Position numbers and translations under genes: made by a program. From contig CAZCGW010000002.1 in NCBI GenBank assembly GCA_964498255.1, positions 83,672 through 147,671 of the forward strand: a stretch of 64,000 nt of DNA. Direction: 5' to 3'. A model generated the notes under the pieces. The model was not told the DNA's origin, ran no database searches, and saw nothing but the letters and a program-made list of their open reading frames with translations. This document shows, piece by piece, positions 24,937-33,389 of this stretch. The stretch is from Fluviibacter sp964498255. Its GTDB lineage: Bacteria > Pseudomonadota > Gammaproteobacteria > Burkholderiales > Rhodocyclaceae. Positions within the stretch are counted from its first letter, which is position 1. Each line of letters starts with the position of its first letter.

Positions 24937-25860
24937 ATGTTGAAAGGACTCGCCATTACCCCGCCAGTCATTGGCCGGATATCGATTGGCAAGGTCGTCG
25001 AGAAGAACGGTAAGCGGTTGCCGGAGAAGGACGACCAATTCACCATCACCAGCCAGATTCAGACCCGAGATGGCTGGCTACCGCACCCCTTTGACGAGGG
25101 ACTCAGGAAGGCCCAGAACGGCAAGACCCGGACGATTCCGATTCGGTTATTGTTTTCTGAACCGGATCTGAACTTCCGCGCCGACTACACGTTGTTTGAC
25201 CGGGAAACCGGCCGACCGCTGTGTGTGGGCAACGGGGAAACCTGTAAACGGGTCAGTAGTCAGGGGATGGAAACGCACCCCTGCCCGACACCGGAAGCAT
25301 GTCCGATTGCCAAGCAGGGTTGCAAGCCCTACGGTCGATTGAACGTGGCGATTGGTGATGATGATCCGCTGGGGACGTTTGTGTTCCGGACGACGGGCTA
25401 TAACAGTATCCGCACGCTCAATGCCAGACTGCATTACTTCAAGGCGATTTCGGGCAACCGGCTGGCGTGTCTACCGCTGGAGCTTCGGTTACGCGGTAAG
25501 TCCACCCGTCAGAGCCATGGGACGCCGATCTACTATGCTGACATTACCCTACGCAATGACATGAAGCTGGAGGAAAGTCTGGAAGCTGCACGTCAGACTG
25601 AAGCCAGCCGGATTGCCGCAGGGTTTGATCAACAGGCACTCGATCAGGCTGCTCGGCTGGGCTTTGAGAACGGGGCCTTCGAGGACAGCTCGGAAGATGC
25701 CGGGGCAGTTGTCGAGGAGTTCTTCGGGACGGAAGTTGAACCGGCACAGACTGACAAACCCCCGACAGATTCGCCACCTGATGACAAGCCGGGCAAGGCA
25801 ACGCTGTCCGACAAGCTGGCTGCCAAGCAAGCGGGGACAAGTCAGGGAGAAACCGCGTGA
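24937..25860 (+). CDS. Phage/plasmid-type protein (hydrolase or metal-binding family, gp3-like)
   Basis: This 307-residue protein opens MLKGLAITPPVIGRISIGK and has a cysteine cluster (ETCKRV, THPCPTPEACPIAKQGCKPYGRL, residues about 102-135) that could hold a metal. The family is usually annotated 'hydrolase or metal-binding protein' and resembles phage gp3-type recombination directionality factors; I cannot prove either. The C-terminal 90 residues are acidic and low in complexity. GAAGGAGAAG precedes the ATG. Its stop codon overlaps the start of a 34-residue membrane peptide gene (GTGATGG). Confidence 0.7.
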   Translation: MLKGLAITPPVIGRISIGKVVEKNGKRLPEKDDQFTITSQIQTRDGWLPHPFDEGLRKAQNGKTRTIPIRLLFSEPDLNFRADYTLFDRETGRPLCVGNGETCKRVSSQGMETHPCPTPEACPIAKQGCKPYGRLNVAIGDDDPLGTFVFRTTGYNSIRTLNARLHYFKAISGNRLACLPLELRLRGKSTRQSHGTPIYYADITLRNDMKLEESLEAARQTEASRIAAGFDQQALDQAARLGFENGAFEDSSEDAGAVVEEFFGTEVEPAQTDKPPTDSPPDDKPGKATLSDKLAAKQAGTSQGETA

Positions 25861-25964
25861 TGGCACTGTACGCTCTGTTTGGCCTTGCCATTCCGGTGAT
25901 CGTGATCTTGCTATGCCTCGTCTGGATGCAGCTGCTGCACCAGATTCTTCTCTTGGGCCACTGA
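25860..25964 (+). CDS. 34-residue membrane peptide coupled to the gp3-like gene
   Basis: ATG-25860 overlaps the preceding TGA, so it can be translated by coupling. The peptide is a single hydrophobic helix (ALFGLAIPVIVILLCLVWMQ) ending HQILLLGH. Its DNA and protein sequence resemble the second half of the protein at 15145-15336. A further overlapping frame, TGATGG, would read MARLSRRREFLAARK through the terminator, corresponding to the tail of the 15-kb copy. Function unknown; a small holin-like or regulatory membrane peptide is one idea. Confidence 0.5.
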   Translation: MALYALFGLAIPVIVILLCLVWMQLLHQILLLGH

Positions 25965-25971
25965 TGGCCCG

Positions 25972-25995
25972 ACTCTCGCGCAGGCGGGAGTTTTT
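25972..25995 (+). terminator. Rho-independent terminator, copy B
   Basis: ACTCTCGC (25972-25979) and GCGGGAGT (25984-25991) form an 8-bp stem with a GCAG loop followed by TTTTT. It ends the DUF932-YqaJ-gp3 series. A near copy is at 15303-15326. Confidence 0.8.
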
Positions 25996-26053
25996 AGCTG
26001 CACGAAAGTAGTAGCATATTGAAAACAATTAATCTAATTTGTGAACGCAAAAC

Positions 26054-26440
26054 ATGACAAGTAACCACCTGACCATTCAATGCGCCAAGTGCAATGCTGA
26101 GCTTAAGAACGGCTCGACTCAATGCCCCCAATGCGGTTCAGTGGAAAAAAATCAGCAACTCAAAATTGGTGATACCGTTGAGATTCACGATTCATTAGAT
26201 GCAAAGCTCAAAGACCCATCTCTTAAGTCGGATGACAAGCTACGCGTTCACCTTAAGACTGGCGATGACTTGAGGAAATCCGATGGAAAGTGGATGAAGA
26301 AAGAAAGACTGATAGATCGCGATAACGACAAGTACAAAGAATCTGTCATTGACCCAAGCACAGGCGAGATTGTTCACCACTGTGAAGAAGCACTCAGCCA
26401 ACATATCAATCACGGAACAGCAAAGAAAGACTCCAATTAG
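26054..26440 (+). CDS. Zinc-ribbon protein of unknown function
   Basis: This 128-residue protein has an N-terminal zinc ribbon, CAKC and CPQC (cysteines about 10, 13, 24, 27). The C-terminal part has the pattern KWMKKERLIDRDNDKYKE, then IDPSTGEIVHHCEEALSQH and HGTAKK. This tail occurs in small uncharacterised bacterial proteins as I recall them; no function is known to me. There is no clear ribosome site. It lies six bases before the CoiA-like gene, so the two are probably cotranscribed. Confidence 0.65.
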   Translation: MTSNHLTIQCAKCNAELKNGSTQCPQCGSVEKNQQLKIGDTVEIHDSLDAKLKDPSLKSDDKLRVHLKTGDDLRKSDGKWMKKERLIDRDNDKYKESVIDPSTGEIVHHCEEALSQHINHGTAKKDSN

Positions 26441-26445
26441 CCCTC

Positions 26446-27483
26446 ATGTCCACGAACCTGAAAGTACCCTTTGGCATTCGAGATGGTGCATTGGTCACCC
26501 CAACCGAGGTGTGCAGTGGTCTGAAGTGTATGTGTGTATGCCCTGGCTGCGGTGATAGGCTCGTGGCAAACCACACCAAAGCATCAACACGTAGAGACTA
26601 TTTCTCACATTACGCCGGATCTAGCTGTTCCACCGGCTACGAATCCGCCCTTCATCTGGCAGCGAAACGGGTACTTGTTGAATCCAAAAAGATTCTTGTA
26701 CCAGGCATTGAGGTCTCAAGGCATTATCACGACAGAGCAAATGACATCAGCACCTTTGCAGAAAAAGCAATTCAGGCCAAAACAATAGCCTTGGATCATG
26801 TTGAAGAAGAGGTACGGCAACTCAATGGCGTCATCCCTGACATAGTCGCTCAAGTTCAAGGAAAGACGCTGCTTATAGAGATCGCTGTCACCCACTATGT
26901 CGATGAAGCAAAGTTAGAAAAGTTGAAACGGCTACCCTATGCCGTCTTGGAAATTTCGCTTGAACCAAGCAGTTCCGTACCCAACCTCGAAGAGGTGCGA
27001 GAGCTGGTTTTGAATACTAGCAACAACCGGAAATGGCTCGTAAACCCGAAGACTGAGCAGTTACAGCTCGAAGCCGCTAATGAAGCAAAGAAAAGGGCCG
27101 AACAGATCATTCAAAAGCGTGAGTGGTGGAAGCTTTTACCTGAACGGGAAAAACTAGCTATCGAACTAAAACGAGCTGGTACAAGCTTGGCCAAACTAGG
27201 CAACAAAGTGGGCCACCCTGTAAAGGGAGAAAAAAGCTTCGGCGTATCCAATCAGCTTTGGCAATTCTTCGTTTACCGTAAATTCATAATGGAAAAGGCG
27301 GGTGACTGGTTCAATGCCGAGGATGTGTTCTTTACCCTCGAAAAGCGATTCACGGTTACAGAGGTCTTCAAAGATTCGCCCAAGATCGCCATCTACTACT
27401 ACCTGAAACATCTTGAAGAGCTAGAGCTTGTCCGCCGATCATATGCCAAAAACTACGAGGTTTTGAGCGAATTCGATCTGTAA
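26446..27483 (+). CDS. CoiA-like nuclease-fold protein
   Basis: This 345-residue protein opens with a zinc-binding segment (LKCMCVCPGCGDRLVANH) and a CoiA-type RRDYFSHYAGSSCSTG with ESALHLAAKR. A PD-(D/E)xK-like core follows: GVIPDIVAQVQGKTLLIEIAVTH. The usual final lysine is replaced by alanine (EIA), so catalysis may use another residue or be lost. The C-terminal third is basic and helical. CoiA proteins act on incoming DNA in competent Gram-positive bacteria; homologues on mobile elements have unknown roles. It is convergent with the large primase-helicase gene. Confidence 0.75.
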   Translation: MSTNLKVPFGIRDGALVTPTEVCSGLKCMCVCPGCGDRLVANHTKASTRRDYFSHYAGSSCSTGYESALHLAAKRVLVESKKILVPGIEVSRHYHDRANDISTFAEKAIQAKTIALDHVEEEVRQLNGVIPDIVAQVQGKTLLIEIAVTHYVDEAKLEKLKRLPYAVLEISLEPSSSVPNLEEVRELVLNTSNNRKWLVNPKTEQLQLEAANEAKKRAEQIIQKREWWKLLPEREKLAIELKRAGTSLAKLGNKVGHPVKGEKSFGVSNQLWQFFVYRKFIMEKAGDWFNAEDVFFTLEKRFTVTEVFKDSPKIAIYYYLKHLEELELVRRSYAKNYEVLSEFDL

Positions 27484-27629
27484 ACCACACAACAACGCAG
27501 AATTCAAAGCAACACAAAGTCTCGCCGAGAGCTCTGCCGTCCACCGCCATTTCACGCTCTGTCTACTTATATATTAGGAAATGCTCAAGCCGCCAAACCA
27601 GCCACCAGAAAGGCTTACAGAGGGATGAC

Positions 27630-27659
27630 CGCCCACGAGTTGGCGAGATTTCGTGGGCG
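27630..27659. other. 9-bp inverted repeat between convergent genes
   Basis: CGCCCACGA (27630-27638) and TCGTGGGCG (27651-27659) are perfectly complementary with a 12-bp loop. It sits at the end of the primase-helicase gene, facing the CoiA-like gene. It lacks a T run on either strand, so it may only stop or protect transcripts weakly. The 186 bp between these genes contain nothing else I can support. Confidence 0.4.
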
Positions 27660-27669
27660 AAACCACCAC

Positions 27670-30600
27670 TTAGCGCAGTCTGGCCGCCAGGGTTTCGGGC
27701 ATTTTGATGAAGATGGGGCACTCTTTGGCGTAGCCCACCGTCCCCGAGCTTTGCCAATCCACCCGTTCACCGCGTGCACAGGCACTGTCGTGGAAGAACG
27801 CACAGCCCACACAGAGATCACGGGGCTTAGGCAACCCTCCCAAAATGTTGCCCTCATCAGCAGCAATGATCGGATGCTCCTGATAGGCCGGTAAATGATC
27901 TAGACGATACGCCTGCCGTTCCAGCTTCCAGATCATTTCTTCAATGTCCCAGCTTGGCGGCACGATAGGCTGGTTGAGATCCGTCACCATCCGACCGTTC
28001 TGTTTCATTTTTTCATAGCGGATGCCCATGGGCTGGAGCAAGGTCCGTAGTAATTCCAAGCCCTGCTTCGCCACGGCCTCACGATCGCTCTTCCCACCAG
28101 AACGCCGTACCTTCTCCCGATTCTGTTTCAACCTTGTGATCTGCTCGGACACCCGGTGATAGTCGGCTTCGCCTGTAGCCAACGCGAGGAAGGCGTGCTT
28201 CAACTCATCGCCACGGGTCAGTGCTACGGAGAGCGACTGGGCGGACTCCGAGCCATCACGCAGTCGCCCCAGACGTCTGAGCAAGGGAATGATCCGCTCG
28301 GTTTTTTCAGCAGCAGTCGGCCAGTAGGCATCGCTGCCCGGTTGATACTGTCCAGACAGCCAAGGCGCATTCTCACCGAACAACGCCATGACTTTTCTGG
28401 GAACAACGGCTCTACCGTCTGTCGGATCAGCCAGGTCACAGATCGACATCATGAGCGCGGTTTCTTCGTTTTCCAGGTCTCGATCCAACTGCGGTTTGTC
28501 TTCGCGGTAGTTGCGCCGCTTCCGCTCTTTCAGGTCATCGTAGCGAACGAAGCTCAGCAGCCCCTTGTTGCGAGGATTCTTGGCTTTCAACACCTCTACA
28601 TCATAGTGCTCTCGGCCACACTTTCTTGCCGCTTTCACACTCGCTGCTAATTCCTTGTCAGGCTCGGGTAGTGTTGGCGGTTGCAGTTTAAAGTTCTGGA
28701 TCGAATTATGGCGTACCAATTCACCCAAGGCTCGCTGTGAGTCTCGCTCGGCCATTCGCAGCTGGCTATAGGTCACCCGGTCGATCTGCAAATGTTCTTC
28801 CAGGCATCCAGACAAGGTGCCTTCTTCCTGAATCCGCTCCATCACATCCTCACGCACCTTCAGCTTTTTTGGGATCTGTATGGCGCGATCAGATGGGTTC
28901 CCGAAGATTCGGACAGAACACAGTGTCGAACCACGATTCGCCCGGTTAACGGCCTGCACAATCTGGTTGGTATCGGCACCGACATGGTCAAACCGTGCCC
29001 AGAGGATGTCTGGCTGTGTCGTGAAATTGAGCCCAAGGCCAAAGAGTGGGCTTGAGATAAGAATCGGCTTGGTACTGACACGGGCCGATTCGATTTCATC
29101 TGGCGTCGATTCCGGACGCGAGACGATCTCAGTATCATCGCTCAATCCATGCTGTTCGATGAGTTGGCGGTACATTTCCAGCTTAGAGGTATCGAGCAGC
29201 AACACAGTTCTGGGCAACGGCTGACCAGCTTTCTTCAGTGTTCCAAGCTCGGCCAGCAACCGTCCAAGTTCACCGTCGAAATAGCTGAGCGGCCAGATCT
29301 CCAAGGGGTTCTGCTTCACCGGGTCGAACTGATAGCAACAGTACGTCTCTGCATTCACAACCCCAACCGCCTGCTTGACGCATTCCACGAGGAAGTTTTG
29401 TTGAACGTCGGTGATGGTGCCGGTCAGGAGCAAGGTCTGTTTGGCCTTCGATAGCGTTGCTTCAAAGCTCGACAGACGCCGGTCACCCTTGGCGAACTCG
29501 TCCAACGCCATGTGCACTTCGTCAAAGACCACGCTATAGCTGCAATTCTGTTCTTCGGCCAAGTTAACCATCCGCAACAAGGATTTGGTCGTCGTTACAA
29601 CAACCGCACCTATGCCTGGCAACAAATCAAACGAACCAACATCGGCGTAGTAATACGGGAGTAGACCATCGGCTTGCAAATCGTCCCGCATCTGCTGCAC
29701 GATGGCGATCGTCGGTGCGGCATAGATCACGATCTGCCCTACGCTCAGACGTTGACTGATCCAGTCGATTGTCGCCGTGGTCTTACCCGAGCCGGTTGGT
29801 GAAAGCACTAGGCTGATCCGGGCCTCAACAAAGCTTTGCAATGACGGCAGATACCCCCCTTCTTGCAACGCCAAGGTCTTGTGTGGCACTTCCGTGAACC
29901 AGCGCAGCACATCCCGGACGTATTCATGGGCACCTATGGACAGCTCTTTCAACAGCAATTCCGAGCCATCGCCATACCTTTTACCCATCTGCGGCCTTGC
30001 ACGTGACACATACCAGGAACCAGGCGAGCCTTCGTCGTCAAAGTACAGCGTCAGGTACTTTTCGTCATCCGACAGCTTGGCATCTCCGAACGGTCTACCG
30101 GTCTTCGCCTCACGGTTCTGTCCCGGTTTTTGGTAGTAGCGCGAGGTGGAGACGCCATTGGTGGTTCGGGTCTGACTGGTCCGCAAGACGTAGCCATGGG
30201 CTAGCTTGTAATCGGTCATCAGCTTCCTTTTGAGGGTGTTGGCCTGAATTTCGATGTCTGGCGGTAGCTCGTCCAGCGTCACTTCGGGCAATTCCTTCTG
30301 GACCAATCCTTGCCTTGTTCCAGCGGCTAGCAGACAGCGGACGCCTTCCCCCAAGATCGGCTCTGCTACGAAATGCGGCTGCACTTCACTCCGAATGGGG
30401 GCCGGGTCGATGCCAAAACGTAGCTCCACGACGCCGCCTTTGTTTTCGCCAAGGCTGTAGAAATCTGTCTGCATACAGTGCAGATTGAGATAGAAGCTGA
30501 GTGGTTTGCCTCCGATACGGCGATCCAACCAAAAGAATAGGTGAACATTGAGCCCGGCCTTCAAGGGCTTGCCTTCATGGTCGAGCACCCCGGCACTGGA

Positions 30601-31113
30601 GCTATGCTGGTAGTAGTAGCTGGCGTTATGAAATGCGGCTGGCAGCTTCGTCACCACCCATTCAATGGCTTCGCCAGATAGCGGATCAATCCCCTCGGGT
30701 ACAACAATATCGTCGAAGTCGAGCATCACCCAGGGTGTACCGTCCGGGTGCTCTGGAAAGCTCTCTTTGATACGTCGTTCACGCCGAGTCAGACCTACCC
30801 TAGGCAAACCGCGAATGAGCAGCTCATGCGGATCTTGGCTGCACCGATCTATCAGCGTTGCCAAGCTCTCGATGTCGCGAACAGGCACCTGCTCAATCGT
30901 GTAGGTCGCCGCGTTCTGGAAGTTTTCCTTGCGGACATGGCCGTTTTCATCGATAAAAAACGATTTGGTGACGGGATGCAATACCGACTTGAGGACAGTC
31001 ACCGTCGAGGTTTCAGGGCCAAGGCAAGGTGATGCTCTGAGGTCGGTAGGAAGCGGGCTCGAAGCCACGCCGATGGGGATACCCCCGTAAAAAACTGAGT
31101 TAAAATAAGACAT
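27670..31113 (-). CDS. AEP-like primase fused to superfamily 2 helicase
   Basis: This 1147-residue protein has an N-terminal part with archaeo-eukaryotic primase-like motifs: VMLDFDD (129-135) and NVHLFFWLD (189-197), the expected acidic pair and histidine. A DEAD-like helicase follows with Walker A SPTGSGKT (438-445), DEVH (531-534), LLTGTI and the motif VI region QAVNRANRGS (about 735). The layout resembles plasmid replication proteins of the origin-binding/CyRepA type. The C-terminus has a cysteine cluster (LCVGCAFFHDSACARG, then ECPIF) that may bind zinc or iron-sulfur. It probably replicates the excised element. A hairpin lies 21 bp upstream of its start. Confidence 0.8.
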   Translation of the reverse strand: MSYFNSVFYGGIPIGVASSPLPTDLRASPCLGPETSTVTVLKSVLHPVTKSFFIDENGHVRKENFQNAATYTIEQVPVRDIESLATLIDRCSQDPHELLIRGLPRVGLTRRERRIKESFPEHPDGTPWVMLDFDDIVVPEGIDPLSGEAIEWVVTKLPAAFHNASYYYQHSSSAGVLDHEGKPLKAGLNVHLFFWLDRRIGGKPLSFYLNLHCMQTDFYSLGENKGGVVELRFGIDPAPIRSEVQPHFVAEPILGEGVRCLLAAGTRQGLVQKELPEVTLDELPPDIEIQANTLKRKLMTDYKLAHGYVLRTSQTRTTNGVSTSRYYQKPGQNREAKTGRPFGDAKLSDDEKYLTLYFDDEGSPGSWYVSRARPQMGKRYGDGSELLLKELSIGAHEYVRDVLRWFTEVPHKTLALQEGGYLPSLQSFVEARISLVLSPTGSGKTTATIDWISQRLSVGQIVIYAAPTIAIVQQMRDDLQADGLLPYYYADVGSFDLLPGIGAVVVTTTKSLLRMVNLAEEQNCSYSVVFDEVHMALDEFAKGDRRLSSFEATLSKAKQTLLLTGTITDVQQNFLVECVKQAVGVVNAETYCCYQFDPVKQNPLEIWPLSYFDGELGRLLAELGTLKKAGQPLPRTVLLLDTSKLEMYRQLIEQHGLSDDTEIVSRPESTPDEIESARVSTKPILISSPLFGLGLNFTTQPDILWARFDHVGADTNQIVQAVNRANRGSTLCSVRIFGNPSDRAIQIPKKLKVREDVMERIQEEGTLSGCLEEHLQIDRVTYSQLRMAERDSQRALGELVRHNSIQNFKLQPPTLPEPDKELAASVKAARKCGREHYDVEVLKAKNPRNKGLLSFVRYDDLKERKRRNYREDKPQLDRDLENEETALMMSICDLADPTDGRAVVPRKVMALFGENAPWLSGQYQPGSDAYWPTAAEKTERIIPLLRRLGRLRDGSESAQSLSVALTRGDELKHAFLALATGEADYHRVSEQITRLKQNREKVRRSGGKSDREAVAKQGLELLRTLLQPMGIRYEKMKQNGRMVTDLNQPIVPPSWDIEEMIWKLERQAYRLDHLPAYQEHPIIAADEGNILGGLPKPRDLCVGCAFFHDSACARGERVDWQSSGTVGYAKECPIFIKMPETLAARLR

Positions 31114-31133
31114 TAGAAAAGCACTGCAGTAAT

Positions 31134-31164
31134 GGCCTAGTCGAGTCGAAAGCTCTTCTAGGCC
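31134..31164 (-). promoter_or_regulatory. Leader hairpin upstream of the primase-helicase start
   Basis: GGCCTAG and CTAGGCC (31134-31140, 31158-31164) form a 7-bp stem with an inner GAG/CTC pair. The hairpin ends 21 bases before the ATG on the minus strand. It could act as an attenuator or shelter the ribosome site. On the plus strand TTTT follows, so it might alternatively terminate antisense transcription. Confidence 0.4.
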
Positions 31165-31310
31165 TTTTGGTTCCTGATCGCCAAAATGACAGACCAGGGC
31201 AGTTCTCTTTGTCTATTTCGATACAGATTTCAGGGCCCTGCAAATTAGTTTAGTCGGCGTTTTTGCAAACAGCGGGGAAACCGGCCGGAACCGACCACTT
31301 TTTTTGTTGC

Positions 31311-31380
31311 TGCGTAGGGTTGCAGGGTTCGCGGTGTTTTTTTCACCAGATGCAGCGAACAACCTTACGAACCCTACGCA
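31311..31380. other. Long interrupted palindrome, possible replication origin
   Basis: TGCGTAGGGTT (31311-31321) is the exact inverse of AACCCTACGCA (31370-31380). Between them are further inverted parts: GGTTCGC/GCGAAC and GGTG-T7-CACC. GTTCG occurs three times in both orientations. On the minus strand no T run follows, so it is not a normal terminator. The site between two replication genes, in a 281-bp gap with no gene, makes an origin or initiator-binding site plausible. Confidence 0.4.
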
Positions 31381-31394
31381 CCGATCTACGCCTG

Positions 31395-33110
31395 TCAGGC
31401 TGCTTCTGCGACATCCTCTTGAGCTGTTGTTCTGGCAAACAGCCCCATAGCTGCCTCGACTGGCTCTACCAGCCAGATGTCCTGGCGTGAGTGGCGCTTC
31501 CCGAAGCCTATCCGTCGCAATGACCGCCCAAACGCCGTCGGTGTCATCGCCTCGACACGGTTGGATGTTTCACGCCCCCACGCGTGGAACACCTTGATCA
31601 GATCAGTCCCGGTGTAACCCGAACGGTCTGCTGATGGTCGTAGGCACTGCTCAGCAAACTGTCGCACCGGATCGACCTCTTCTTGGTACTGCTGGACCGC
31701 TGCCAAGGCTGATGGCGGAATGCTGAAGCGTGTTTCTTGGCGCAGGTCCCGCAAGCCCTCGACCGCCCAGCGCAAGATGCCAGGCAGCTCTTCCAGCAAG
31801 TCGTTGATCAGATTCGGATTGACCTCTTCACCACGGAATTGGCGGTTGAAGGTCAGCACGACGATTCGACGAAAGTAGCCATCGGTCAGGTCCTTGGTCT
31901 GCGGCATGGTGTTCATGGATGCCATAAACCGGACAGTTGTTTTGAACGTTCTGGCATCTTGGTCAAAGCCTCGCGCTTCAATGGCTTCACCGGCCACCAT
32001 GGCCTTGATATAGCCGTCCGCAATAGCCTTTACGGGCAGGTCGGAACAAATGTTAAGTGTCTTGCCTGCTGTGTGGGCCCGAGAGAACTTGTTCGACAGG
32101 TCGCTCAGGGCAACGGCGCTGATGTTTTGCTCACCGATTAGGCCACGAATCACGTCCAACAGCACCGATTTACCGTTAGACCCCTCACCGACCAACCACA
32201 CCATCTTCTGCTGGCTCACATCCGGCGTAATCAAGTAGCCCATCCACTGCTGCACGAACCGAATCTTTTCGGCTTTGTCGGCATCCGGCTCAAAAACCTG
32301 GTCGAGGAAGCTCAGAAAGCGCGGGCACTCTGCCTCTGGCTCCCACGGGATATTGAGGCGTGTCTGTAACCGATGATCGGGGCTGTGCGGCACCACTTCA
32401 AGTGTTTCAAGATCAAGCGTGCCGTTATCCAGACAGACGTATCGACCCGCGTTTTCAGCAAAGTACTCGCCAGTCTGCCCGGTGTAGGTTTTGCTGAACT
32501 CGGTCAGGCCTCGAATCGTACTTGCGGTGGCGTCATGGGCAAGAATCGCCATTACCGGTTGCTTAACCTCAACGTTCAGGTCGAGCTTGCGATACGACCC
32601 GGCCTCATACCCCCAGAATCCGTCCTGGGCAAAGACGATGCCCTCAGGGAAATGCCGGTCGAGCAACGCCTGCGACCAGACCCGATCAGCCACGTCGCGC
32701 TTCTTATCCACGAAGCTCCATGCTACCAACTCTGCCGGATTTCTTACGGGATAACCATCAGGCTTCAGACAGTTGCGGCCATGTGGGCAACGTATCGCCC
32801 CTGCTGCACGAAGCTCAGCACAGCTCATCGGCGATTCACCTAGATGGGCTGCCGACCCCAACATAGCGACCATAGGCTCTTGCTCAAAGTCTGGACGAGT
32901 CATCGCAGCACGGTAGATTCTGCGGCTGCCATCGGCAAATTTGCCCGCAACGCTCACAACACCGTCAAAGAGCGGTTGGGGCATAACGCTAGCCCCCTCA
33001 CCCAGTCCTTCAGCAATGAGGTTGCAATGACCGGCAACGTACCAAATGCCCATGGGCAGATGATGCCTAACCGGGGGGGCTGGGAGGTTCACAAGGTTAG
33101 CGGAGGTCAT
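31395..33110 (-). CDS. D5/P4-type primase-helicase (superfamily 3)
   Basis: This protein has about 571 residues from the ATG at 33110, chosen because AGGAGG lies six bases upstream and the start overlaps the AlpA-like stop. The N-terminal part has a CP-H-x-x-N-C motif (IRCPHGRNCLKPDGYP). The centre is the D5_N region, and the helicase core has Walker A GEGSNGKS (about residue 310) and MASMNTMPQTKDLTDGYFRR. P4 alpha-type proteins unwind the origin of satellites and prophages. The C-terminus includes a winged-helix-like segment (GYTGTDLIKVFHAWG). It is the first replication gene after the AlpA-like gene. Confidence 0.9.
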   Translation of the reverse strand: MTSANLVNLPAPPVRHHLPMGIWYVAGHCNLIAEGLGEGASVMPQPLFDGVVSVAGKFADGSRRIYRAAMTRPDFEQEPMVAMLGSAAHLGESPMSCAELRAAGAIRCPHGRNCLKPDGYPVRNPAELVAWSFVDKKRDVADRVWSQALLDRHFPEGIVFAQDGFWGYEAGSYRKLDLNVEVKQPVMAILAHDATASTIRGLTEFSKTYTGQTGEYFAENAGRYVCLDNGTLDLETLEVVPHSPDHRLQTRLNIPWEPEAECPRFLSFLDQVFEPDADKAEKIRFVQQWMGYLITPDVSQQKMVWLVGEGSNGKSVLLDVIRGLIGEQNISAVALSDLSNKFSRAHTAGKTLNICSDLPVKAIADGYIKAMVAGEAIEARGFDQDARTFKTTVRFMASMNTMPQTKDLTDGYFRRIVVLTFNRQFRGEEVNPNLINDLLEELPGILRWAVEGLRDLRQETRFSIPPSALAAVQQYQEEVDPVRQFAEQCLRPSADRSGYTGTDLIKVFHAWGRETSNRVEAMTPTAFGRSLRRIGFGKRHSRQDIWLVEPVEAAMGLFARTTAQEDVAEAA

Positions 33111-33297
33111 GACGAGCCTCCTGGAAAGTCCGGTCCAGAATGAACTCGTCGAGTGCATCTCGTCTGTACTTCACCAGACGCCCTACTTTTACATACGGCA
33201 GGTCGTATCGTTTCGTTGCCGCCCAGACAGCCAGTGTTTGGGGCTTTACGCCGAGGTACTGCGCCGCCTCGGTGCGGTTAAGCAAGTTTATTTGCAT
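33097..33297 (-). CDS. AlpA/excisionase-like helix-turn-helix protein
   Basis: A 66-residue protein starts at ATG-33297, preceded by GGAG. MQINLLNRTEAAQYLGVKP, LPYVKVGRLVKYRRDALDEF is the winged helix-turn-helix of the AlpA / MerR-like excisionase family. Such proteins activate integrase genes or aid excision in satellites such as P4. Its last 14 bp overlap the D5 helicase start, so both are made together. The target could be the attachment region or the integrase promoter. Confidence 0.85.
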   Translation of the reverse strand: MQINLLNRTEAAQYLGVKPQTLAVWAATKRYDLPYVKVGRLVKYRRDALDEFILDRTFQEARHDLR

Positions 33298-33389
33298 CGT
33301 AACTCCATAAGGGAAATGCCACATGGCATAGACACACCTTAAGAGCTGCATTCATACGGGTCTGTAGGGAATTTTTAAAAAAACTACCC

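Noticed and set aside
31311..31380. Terminator of the D5 helicase gene
   Set aside because: The stem is large, but the transcript strand has A and not T runs after it.
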